A DNA stretch of 5,042 nt. Origin: Caldilineaceae bacterium. GTDB lineage: Bacteria; Chloroflexota; Anaerolineae; Caldilineales; Caldilineaceae. The stretch is from positions 1-5,042 of the forward strand of contig JACSRH010000276.1 of NCBI GenBank assembly GCA_014879855.1, in the 5' to 3' direction. Each line of letters begins with the position of its first letter. Position 1 is the stretch's first letter. The notes under the pieces were generated by a model that saw nothing but the letters and a program-made list of their open reading frames with translations, had not been told where the DNA came from and made no database searches. A program made the position numbers and the translations under genes. This document shows, in pieces, positions 1-4,874 of the stretch.

Positions 1-572
1 GGCGGCTTGCCGGCAAACTTCGGCGGAATCTCGATCATGGCCTTGTTGATGAGCACGGCCACCGGATTGAGGTCGGATGCATAGCTCTCCAATCCCAGCC
101 GCTGCGCCTCCAGCGGCAGCGCGCCGCCGCCAGCAAAGGGGTCATGAAACGCGGGCAGCGCCGGCAGCTCGCCGCTTGCCAGCATGGCCGCGATCTGCGC
201 GTCGGTCAGCCTGGCCGCATTTGCGCCCAGGCACTGCCACGCCCAGCTCTGCCGAATCTCGGCGCGCGCCCGTTCCAGCACTGTCTCGTTGGTCGTGTTC
301 TCCCACTGCACCAACTGCTCGATCAGCTCGAACAAGGCCTGCCGCCGCGCCTCCTGCGCCGCCGCCGTCGGGTACGCCTCGGTCTGCGCCGACGGGTCGT
401 CCACCATCTGCGCAAAGATCACCGCCCGCGCCGCGGCCAGCGGTCGCCGCGCCCACCACAAATGCAGCGTCGACGGATGCCCGTGCCGGATCGACTTCTC
501 GCGCGCCGACGCGATGTTGATGGCTTCGAGGGGCAGGGCGACTTCGATCAGTTTCTTGCGGGTGGTGGTCAT
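1..572 (-). CDS. DUF1156-type DNA methyltransferase, N-terminal part (gene runs off the window)
   Basis: Probable SAM-dependent DNA (adenine-type) methyltransferase of the DUF1156 family, the modification component of a helicase-methylase defence locus. The 190 visible residues begin MTTTRKKLIEVALPLEAIN. They contain the family's N-terminal block HPSTLHLWWARRPLAAAR (residues 32-49) and, after a helical stretch, the SAM-binding loop DPFAGGGALPLEA (144-156) followed by SDLNPVAVLINKA (166-178), the acidic strand-2 region that normally contacts SAM. The catalytic D/N-P-P-Y/F motif lies further on in this family and is outside the window. Full-length relatives are several hundred residues longer, so the gene is cut by the window edge, not degraded. 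The ATG at 572-570 is chosen because AAGGA lies 7 nt upstream and the N-terminus matches the family. It follows the helicase in the same direction, 489 bp downstream, so they are probably co-transcribed. The frame is intact. Family assignment is from recalled motifs; target specificity is unknown. Confidence 0.9.
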   Translation of the reverse strand, partial: MTTTRKKLIEVALPLEAINIASAREKSIRHGHPSTLHLWWARRPLAAARAVIFAQMVDDPSAQTEAYPTAAAQEARRQALFELIEQLVQWENTTNETVLERARAEIRQSWAWQCLGANAARLTDAQIAAMLASGELPALPAFHDPFAGGGALPLEAQRLGLESYASDLNPVAVLINKAMIEIPPKFAGKP

Positions 573-579
573 GGTAGGT

Positions 580-584
580 TCCTT
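580..584 (-). promoter_or_regulatory. Ribosome binding site of the DUF1156 methyltransferase
   Basis: AAGGA on the minus strand, 7 nt before the ATG at 572. It is a good Shine-Dalgarno match and fixes the start. Only 4 nt separate it from the base of the palindrome at 589-621, so an mRNA hairpin would sit directly beside the ribosome landing site. Confidence 0.75.
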
Positions 585-588
585 ATTC

Positions 589-621
589 ACCTTCCCGGAA
601 GCTGCGAGCTTTCGGGAAGGT
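589..621. repeat. Palindromic element, copy 1 (degenerate)
   Basis: Arms of 15 nt (ACCTTCCCGGAAGCT at 589-603 and AGCTTTCGGGAAGGT at 607-621) around a GCG centre. One base differs from the other copies: T at 612 in place of C, which gives an A-C mismatch in the minus-strand transcript. This copy lies 4 nt upstream of the methyltransferase ribosome binding site, so it could form a hairpin in the leader, affecting mRNA stability or initiation. It lacks the wider flanks shared by copies 2 and 3. Confidence 0.85.
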
Positions 622-659
622 CACTCCCAGGTGCGCTTGATAGCAGATGATAGATTCGC

Positions 660-899
660 TCACGCTTCCTTCGCTTTCCGTGGCGGCAGCGGTTCGCTGC
701 CCATGTTCTCGATCAGCCCGGCTGCCTTCATCACACAGTCCAGGCTGATGGGCGGGATATTCCGGTTGAACTCGCAGTAGGTGGCAAGATAGGCGGCCGA
801 CGGTGTCTGAACGCCCAACCGGCTGCATACCAGATAGGATACCGACTCTGCCTCAAATTCACGAATCTCGTGCGCCAGCCCGCGCCGGTCCGTTGGCCG
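660..899 (-). pseudogene. C-terminal remnant of an ImmA/IrrE-like (zincin) protein
   Basis: A 79-codon open stretch ending in TGA (662-660) that starts right after an in-frame stop (902-900) inside the palindromic repeat. No convincing start codon precedes its recognisable part. The segment RRGLAHEIREFEAESVSYL (residues 5-23), then VCSRLGVQTPSAAYLATY (24-41) and IPPISLDCVMKAAGLIE (49-65), resembles the C-terminal part of ImmA/IrrE-family (DUF955/M78-like) metallopeptidase-fold proteins, where a similar FEAESV motif follows the zinc site. The HExxH zinc-binding helix and the rest of the N-terminus are absent and not found elsewhere in the window. Similarity to the family begins exactly where the 58-bp repeat copy (888-945) ends, so the gene was probably broken at that repeat. 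The reading is preserved enough to suggest a recent event. Family call is from memory and moderate; the truncation itself is seen directly. Confidence 0.62.
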
Positions 900-945
900 T
901 CAACCTTCCCGGAAGCTCGGAGCTTCCGGGAAGGTGGTTCATCCC
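888..945. repeat. 58-bp direct repeat, copy A
   Basis: Identical over 58 bp to 1003-1060. On the plus strand it begins GTCCGTTGGCCGTCAACC, continues through the palindrome (903-935) and ends GGTTCATCCC. The flanks diverge immediately at both ends (G before and GCACC after, against C before and ATCAC after in copy B). The recognisable ImmA/IrrE-like coding remnant starts exactly at its 888 edge. Confidence 0.95.
903..935. repeat. Palindromic element, copy 2
   Basis: Perfect 15-nt arms (ACCTTCCCGGAAGCT and AGCTTCCGGGAAGGT) around a CGG centre. It is part of the 58-bp direct repeat copy A. Confidence 0.93.
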
Positions 946-1001
946 GCACCGCTCGCCACCAGCCGCCGAAAACCAGCCATCTGCTCCGCTTCCTGTCGCG
1001 A
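939..1001 (-). pseudogene. Possible orphan C-terminal tail of an unidentified gene
   Basis: Between the two 58-bp repeat copies the minus strand reads SRQEAEQMAGFRRLVASGAG and then TGA (941-939). It looks like an ordinary helical protein C-terminus and has the codon flavour of the neighbours, but it has no start, no ribosome binding site and no family match I recognise. Its frame is the same as that of the helicase and is open back to the helicase stop, so readthrough of that stop would append 40 residues. It may be what remains of a gene that once lay between the helicase and the ImmA/IrrE-like gene, or it may be chance coding in a GC-rich spacer. Confidence 0.25.
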
Positions 1002-1002
1002 C

Positions 1003-1060
1003 GTCCGTTGGCCGTCAACCTTCCCGGAAGCTCGGAGCTTCCGGGAAGGTGGTTCATCCC
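1003..1060. repeat. 58-bp direct repeat, copy B
   Basis: Identical over 58 bp to 888-945, with 57 bp between the copies, giving a 115-bp period. Its right edge lies one base away from the helicase stop codon (1064-1062). It contains palindrome copy 3 (1018-1050). Confidence 0.95.
1018..1050. repeat. Palindromic element, copy 3
   Basis: Perfect 15-nt arms around a CGG centre, identical to copy 2. It lies 11 bp downstream of the helicase stop, where a 15-bp hairpin could protect the helicase mRNA 3' end. No U-tract follows on the minus strand, so it is not a typical intrinsic terminator. Confidence 0.93.
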
Positions 1061-1061
1061 A

Positions 1062-4000
1062 TCACCCCACCACCTCCGCCCGCGCCAGCAACTCCGCGAA
1101 CGCATAATTCACGCTCGTTACGCCAAAGTCCGGCTCGCGCTGGAAGGGCTGGCGCACGTAATGCACACGGTGTGACGTCCCATCCACAAACTCCACGATT
1201 GCCAGAATGTAGTCCTCCGGCTTGTTCAGCGAATAAAGAATCTCGTTCTTCGTCACCGTAATCGTCGGCGCGCCACTCACCCGCCCCTTGACTTCAAGAA
1301 AGCGCAGCCGGCCCGTCACCGGGTCGTGACTTTCGATATCATAGCCAAGCTGCTCGAACTCACGGTCCACCGGCACGTAGCCCAGGCCGCGCTCGATGGC
1401 CATCACCGCCGCGCGGGCGCGTGCCGCCGCAGCCTGCGTGTCGGCCGGGCGCATCGGCGTGCCCGGTTCGGCCGCGCCCATTATGCGCGCCAGCAGCCCC
1501 GCCGGCGCGATCACCAACCCGCCCAGCGCCACCGGCGGCAGCGCCGAAATCTGCGCTTCCAGGTCGAGCTGCTCCAGGCGCTTCTGCAAGCGCGCCTGCA
1601 AGTCGTCGGCCCGGCGCCGCGCCTCCTGCGAATTGAGCCGCGCATTGGGCCGGCCCGCCTGCTCCTGGAGCTTGAGTTCCTCGGCGCGGTGGTCCCAATA
1701 GCCCATTTCCTTGGTCAGCCGGTCCTTAACCGCCGCGCGCGTCTTGGCGATCCACGCCAGCCGCCGATCGCGCACCTCCTGCAAGTGTTCGGGCACCACC
1801 GTATCGATGGCGTGTGCGATCGCCTGCCGTTCCAGCGTACGGTCAATCCACGTCACCTCCGGCCGCGCCAGGATGGCGTCGACGGTCGGTTCGTCGGGCC
1901 GCAGCGGGCGAAAATCAAGATAGGGCGCATAGTGCAGGTGGCGCGTCTGCCCCGCCTGGTCGGTCTCCACGTAGAGCATCTGCCGGGAGATGGTGCGTCG
2001 CTCGCCCGTGCGCGTCACGCTGGCATCCTGGATCGCATGGTCCAGGTAGAAGAGCACGCACGGCGTCGTGCCGGGGTCGCGTTCGTCCACCAGCACCGTG
2101 CCGCGGCGCAGCAGGTCGCGGTTGCGCTCCAACGTCAGGTCGATGACCGCATCCAGCAGCGGGTGGCCGGGACAGACGAACGCGGCCAGCGGCTGGCCCG
2201 GCGGGGCGATTAGATCCTTCTCAAACGCGATGCGCTCGTAGCGCGCCAGCACCGGCTCGCCCGCGCCGATGAGCCGGTCGCGGTTGCGGATGGGCGCGGG
2301 CACGTGGGTGATCTCGTAGCGCCGCGGCTCGCGCTGGCGCACCATGCCGCCCAGTTGCTTGAACGCTTCCAGGAAGAAGGACTCCACGTAGTGCGGGTGC
2401 AGCCGCCGCGCCTCGGCGCGTGCCATCTCCTCGCGCACACGGGCGACGCGGCTGGCGTCCATCACGTCGTTGGCCAGCGCGCCATCCTCGATCAATTCCT
2501 GCAAGCGGCCCCGCTCCACGGCATCGGCAATCGCCCGATCCAGGCGGGCGCGCACATCGGGCCGCTCGCCGTAGCGGATCGCCTCGATCAACAGGTCGCG
2601 CAGCGGCTTGCCCTCAAATTGCAGCTTGCCCAGCACATCGAAGACCTTGCCGCCTAGCGCCTGCCGTGCCTGCTCCAGCTTGTCGAGCAGCGTGCGGTAG
2701 ACGTCGCCCTCGCGCGTCTCCTCGGCCACCAGGTTCCACAGATAGCAGACCTCGGTCTGGCCGATGCGATGGATGCGGCCAAAGCGCTGCTCCAGCCGGT
2801 TCGGGTTCCACGGCAGATCGTAGTTGACCATGAGATGGGCGCGCTGCAAGTTGATGCCCTCGCCCGCCGCGTCCGTGGCAATCAGCAACTGCACGTCGGG
2901 GTCGAACTTGAAGCCCTCCTGCGCCTTGAGCCGTTCCTCGCGCCCCATGCCGCCGTGGATGACGGCGACGGCATTGCTGCGCCCCAGCAGCGTCGTGATG
3001 CGCGTCACCAGGTAATTCAACGTGTCGCGATGCTCGGTGAAGATGACGAGTTTCTGCCGCGGCGAGGGCGCCGGCGGCGGAATCGGCCCGGCCCCATAAG
3101 GAACCTTCTCCTCACCGAGCTGCTTGGCAAGGGCGGCCGGCGTGAAGATCTCGCCGAGCAGGCTGGCCAGCTCGCGCCACTTGCGATCCTCGCCGCTGCG
3201 CCGCACGCCAAGCGCCAGCCCCTCCAGCCGCGCCAGCGTGGCGATCTCCGCCTTCAACTCCTGGATCGTGCGTGCGGCCGTGGCCTGGTCGAGGATCTCC
3301 TCCTCGGCCGCCTCCACTTCCTGATCCGGCGCGTCGTCCAGATCCTCCAAATCGTCGGCGTCGAGCAGCGGCCCGGCGTAGGCATCTTCCACCTTCCCGG
3401 AAGCTTCGGAGCTTCCGGGAAGGTTATTCCCCACCCTCACGCCGCGCTGCAACAACTCCAACTCGCGCAGCCGCTTCTCCAGCCGCTCCTTGCGCCGGCG
3501 CAACGACTGGTAGATCGCCTCGGGTGACGAGGCCAGGCGCCGCTGCACGATGGTCAGCGCAAAGCCCACCGTGCCGGCGCGCTTGTCATTTTCCAGCTTG
3601 GCCGCGCGGTCGAACTCCTCGCGCACGTAATCGGTCACTTCCTTGTAGAGTTGTGCTTCGGGGTCGGAGAGCCGGTAGGGCACCGTGTAGGCGATGCGCT
3701 CGGGAAAGAGCGGCCGGCCGTCAAACTTGAGCAGATTTTCCTTGACCATGCGCCGCATGAGGTCGGAGACGTCGACCTGGTGCACGCCGTCGCGAAAGCG
3801 CCCCTCGAAGCGGTCGCCGTCGAGCAGCGCCAGAAAGAGCTGGAAGTCCTCTTCCTTACCGTTGTGCGGCGTGGCCGTCATCAGCAGGAAGTGGCGCGTC
3901 AGGCCGGAGAGCAACTGTCCCAGCCGGTAGCGCTTGGTGTACTTGACCTCGCCGCCAAAGAAGGTAGCCGACAGCTTGTGCGCCTCATCGCAGACCACCA

Positions 4001-4682
4001 GGTCCCACCGGCAGTCGGGCGCCTTCAGCTTCTCCTGCAAATTTTCGTCGCGCGCCAGCTTGTCCAGCCGCACGATGACCAAGTTGTTCTCCAGGAACCA
4101 GTTGCCCGTGCGCGCCGCATCCACTTTGTCATTGGTCAGAATCTCGAACGGCAATTGGAAGCGGCGATTGAGTTCGTCCTGCCACTGCTCGGCCAGGCTG
4201 CCCGGGCAGACGACGAGGCAGCGCTGCAAGTCGCCGCGCACGATGAGTTCCTTCATCAGCAAGCCGGCCATGATCGTCTTGCCCGCACCGGGGTCGTCCG
4301 CCAGCACAAAGCGCAACGGCTGGCGCGGCAGCATCGCTTCGTAGACCGCGGTGATCTGGTGCGGCAGCGGCTCCACCAACGACGTGTGCACCGCCAACAC
4401 CGGGTCAAAGAGGTGCGCCAGCCGGATACGGTGCGCTTCCGAGACCAGCCGGAAGCGTGCGCCGTCGCCATCGAAGCTCCACGGCCGCCCCTGCTCGACG
4501 ATCTCCAGGCGCGCCTCGTCGTGCCGGTAGAGCAGCTCGTTGGCCACGCGGCCGGCCGTATCCTTGTAGGTCAATTCCACCGCGTTGGAGCCAAACCACT
4601 CCAGCTTCACCACGGTAACCAAGTTGTCCGGCAGAATGCCACGCAGAGCCGCATACGGTTGGAGATCTTCGAGGTGGATCAT
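1062..4682 (-). CDS. SNF2/DEAH-type helicase (translocase) with C-terminal DUF3883-like domain
   Basis: Superfamily 2 ATP-dependent DNA translocase of the large SNF2-like group found in phage-defence loci (DrmD-like or Hma-like), 1206 residues. Visible motifs: Walker A LADDPGAGKT (127-136, Lys135), DEAH box CDEAHKL (231-237), motif III TATPHNG (269-275), then the helicase C lobe with FTEHRDTL (548-555), IHGGMG (575-580), motif V ATDAAGEGIN (602-611) and motif VI QRFGRIHRIGQ (632-642) with its arginine fingers. A long helical region follows, coiled-coil-like around 1019-1045. Near 1095-1185 is a DUF3883-like domain with RFLEVKGR (1127-1134), whose E-x-K resembles PD-(D/E)xK nucleases. An acidic linker follows residue 431; just before it, residues about 420-431 are encoded by a palindromic repeat inserted in frame. 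The ATG at 4682 is preferred over the TTG at 4724: relatives begin near MIHLEDL, and GGAG lies 10 nt upstream. No frameshift is seen. Confidence 0.94.
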   Translation of the reverse strand: MIHLEDLQPYAALRGILPDNLVTVVKLEWFGSNAVELTYKDTAGRVANELLYRHDEARLEIVEQGRPWSFDGDGARFRLVSEAHRIRLAHLFDPVLAVHTSLVEPLPHQITAVYEAMLPRQPLRFVLADDPGAGKTIMAGLLMKELIVRGDLQRCLVVCPGSLAEQWQDELNRRFQLPFEILTNDKVDAARTGNWFLENNLVIVRLDKLARDENLQEKLKAPDCRWDLVVCDEAHKLSATFFGGEVKYTKRYRLGQLLSGLTRHFLLMTATPHNGKEEDFQLFLALLDGDRFEGRFRDGVHQVDVSDLMRRMVKENLLKFDGRPLFPERIAYTVPYRLSDPEAQLYKEVTDYVREEFDRAAKLENDKRAGTVGFALTIVQRRLASSPEAIYQSLRRRKERLEKRLRELELLQRGVRVGNNLPGSSEASGKVEDAYAGPLLDADDLEDLDDAPDQEVEAAEEEILDQATAARTIQELKAEIATLARLEGLALGVRRSGEDRKWRELASLLGEIFTPAALAKQLGEEKVPYGAGPIPPPAPSPRQKLVIFTEHRDTLNYLVTRITTLLGRSNAVAVIHGGMGREERLKAQEGFKFDPDVQLLIATDAAGEGINLQRAHLMVNYDLPWNPNRLEQRFGRIHRIGQTEVCYLWNLVAEETREGDVYRTLLDKLEQARQALGGKVFDVLGKLQFEGKPLRDLLIEAIRYGERPDVRARLDRAIADAVERGRLQELIEDGALANDVMDASRVARVREEMARAEARRLHPHYVESFFLEAFKQLGGMVRQREPRRYEITHVPAPIRNRDRLIGAGEPVLARYERIAFEKDLIAPPGQPLAAFVCPGHPLLDAVIDLTLERNRDLLRRGTVLVDERDPGTTPCVLFYLDHAIQDASVTRTGERRTISRQMLYVETDQAGQTRHLHYAPYLDFRPLRPDEPTVDAILARPEVTWIDRTLERQAIAHAIDTVVPEHLQEVRDRRLAWIAKTRAAVKDRLTKEMGYWDHRAEELKLQEQAGRPNARLNSQEARRRADDLQARLQKRLEQLDLEAQISALPPVALGGLVIAPAGLLARIMGAAEPGTPMRPADTQAAAARARAAVMAIERGLGYVPVDREFEQLGYDIESHDPVTGRLRFLEVKGRVSGAPTITVTKNEILYSLNKPEDYILAIVEFVDGTSHRVHYVRQPFQREPDFGVTSVNYAFAELLARAEVVG
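3391..3424. repeat. Palindromic element, copy 4, in frame inside the helicase gene
   Basis: Perfect 15-nt arms identical to copies 2 and 3, with a four-base TCGG centre in place of three. Read on the coding strand it specifies NLPGSSEASGKV, residues about 420-431 of the helicase, between a basic helical segment and an acidic Asp/Glu-rich linker. The reading frame is kept. This lies between the two helicase lobes, in a part of the family that varies in length, so an added flexible Gly/Ser/Pro loop should be tolerated. Confidence 0.93.
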
Positions 4683-4692
4683 AGAGGGAGTG

Positions 4693-4696
4693 CTCC
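4693..4696 (-). promoter_or_regulatory. Probable ribosome binding site of the helicase
   Basis: GGAG on the minus strand, 10 nt before the ATG at 4682. A stronger GGAGG at 4712-4708 is 25 nt away, too far for this start. The alternative TTG start at 4724 has no comparable site before it. Confidence 0.5.
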
Positions 4697-4744
4697 GAGT
4701 CGCTTGTCCTCCGGGGCGGTGCAATGCTTACCCAAGGATGTTTG

Positions 4745-4826
4745 AACAATAGGGAATCATCAAAACAATATCTGGAGGTAGTATAGTCAGTGATCAAACA
4801 ACGGGCAAAAGGAAGAAACAATAGGG
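4745..4826. repeat. Three AACAATA direct repeats around the helicase promoter
   Basis: Plus-strand AACAATAGGG occurs at 4745-4754 and again at 4817-4826, with a shorter copy AACAATA at 4764-4770. They lie in an AT-rich island that stands out from the GC-rich surroundings. Two copies sit just downstream of the predicted transcription start and one upstream of the -35 element, a placement that would suit an operator. No regulator gene is visible in the window, and AT-rich 7-mers can recur by chance. Confidence 0.35.
4780..4808 (-). promoter_or_regulatory. Sigma70-like promoter of the helicase operon
   Basis: On the minus strand a -35 element TTGCCC (4808-4803) and a -10 element TATACT (4785-4780) are separated by exactly 17 bp. 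Transcription would start near 4773, giving a leader of about 90 nt before the ATG at 4682. The site lies between the terminator-like hairpin of the upstream gene and the helicase, so the helicase operon appears to have its own promoter. The -10 matches the consensus at 5 of 6 positions and the -35 at 4 of 6. Confidence 0.55.
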
Positions 4827-4874
4827 TCACAGCCTCGGCATGACATGGCGTCATGTCATGCCGAGGCTGTGACC
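4825..4874 (-). terminator. Long perfect hairpin after the protoporphyrinogen oxidase gene, probable terminator
   Basis: Arms of 23 nt (4825-4847 and 4852-4874) are perfectly complementary around a GCGT loop. The stem begins with the last base of the TAG stop codon. Downstream on the minus strand comes the T-rich run CTATTGTTTCTTCCTTTT, interrupted but pyrimidine-rich, which fits an intrinsic terminator. The stem is longer and more perfect than most terminators, so a small palindromic mobile element used as a terminator is also possible. It shares no sequence with the four ACCTTCCCGG palindromes. Confidence 0.65.

Larger units (their letters stand above)
573..1061. other. Gene-poor scarred spacer between helicase and methyltransferase
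   Basis: These 489 bp inside an otherwise tight same-strand gene pair hold no intact gene. In transcription order they contain one 58-bp direct-repeat copy (1060-1003), a 57-bp segment that could encode a short orphan C-terminal tail (stop 941-939), the second 58-bp copy (945-888), a 79-codon remnant of an ImmA/IrrE-like gene (899-660), about 38 bp with nothing recognised (659-622), and a third palindrome (621-589) next to the methylase ribosome binding site. Longer open frames crossing here, such as minus 1105-731 and minus 828-583, run through the repeats and out of phase with the recognisable remnant, so they are not called as genes. Confidence 0.7.

Noticed and set aside
144..780. Overlapping plus-strand open frames opposite the methyltransferase
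   Set aside because: The minus strand carries clear DUF1156 motifs; the opposite frames are low-complexity Arg/Ala/Ser/Pro sequences.
583..828. Minus-strand 81-codon open frame with an ATG start
   Set aside because: It is out of phase with the recognisable ImmA/IrrE-like remnant in the same DNA, and its C-terminus is simply the translated palindrome.
1018..1050. Palindrome after the helicase as an intrinsic terminator
   Set aside because: No T-run follows on the transcribed strand, and the same sequence also lies inside the helicase gene, where termination would be harmful.
888..1060. Repeat-spacer pattern as a miniature CRISPR array
   Set aside because: Only two repeat units, 58 bp long with an internal strong palindrome, a spacer that looks coding, and no cas genes; other palindrome copies lie far apart.
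731..1105. Minus-strand 124-codon open frame running through both 58-bp repeats
   Set aside because: It overlaps the helicase 3' end in another frame, is Trp/Arg-rich, and exists because the palindromes are open in several frames.
1326..2213. Plus-strand open frame of 295 codons opposite the helicase C-terminal half
   Set aside because: Same reason: a mirror of third-position GC bias in the real gene, Arg-rich and without domains.
2769..3527. Plus-strand open frame of 252 codons
   Set aside because: Antisense to the helicase C lobe and crosses the palindromic repeat; no recognisable protein family or ribosome binding site.
4683..4724. Extended helicase start at TTG 4724 (14 extra residues)
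   Set aside because: No good ribosome binding site precedes it, and the conserved family N-terminus begins at the ATG at 4682, which has GGAG 10 nt upstream.
3651..4745. Long plus-strand open frame of 364 codons opposite the helicase N-terminal half
   Set aside because: It is antisense to a conserved helicase with intact motifs, has Arg/Gln/His/Val-rich composition typical of the complement of GC-rich coding DNA, and matches no family.
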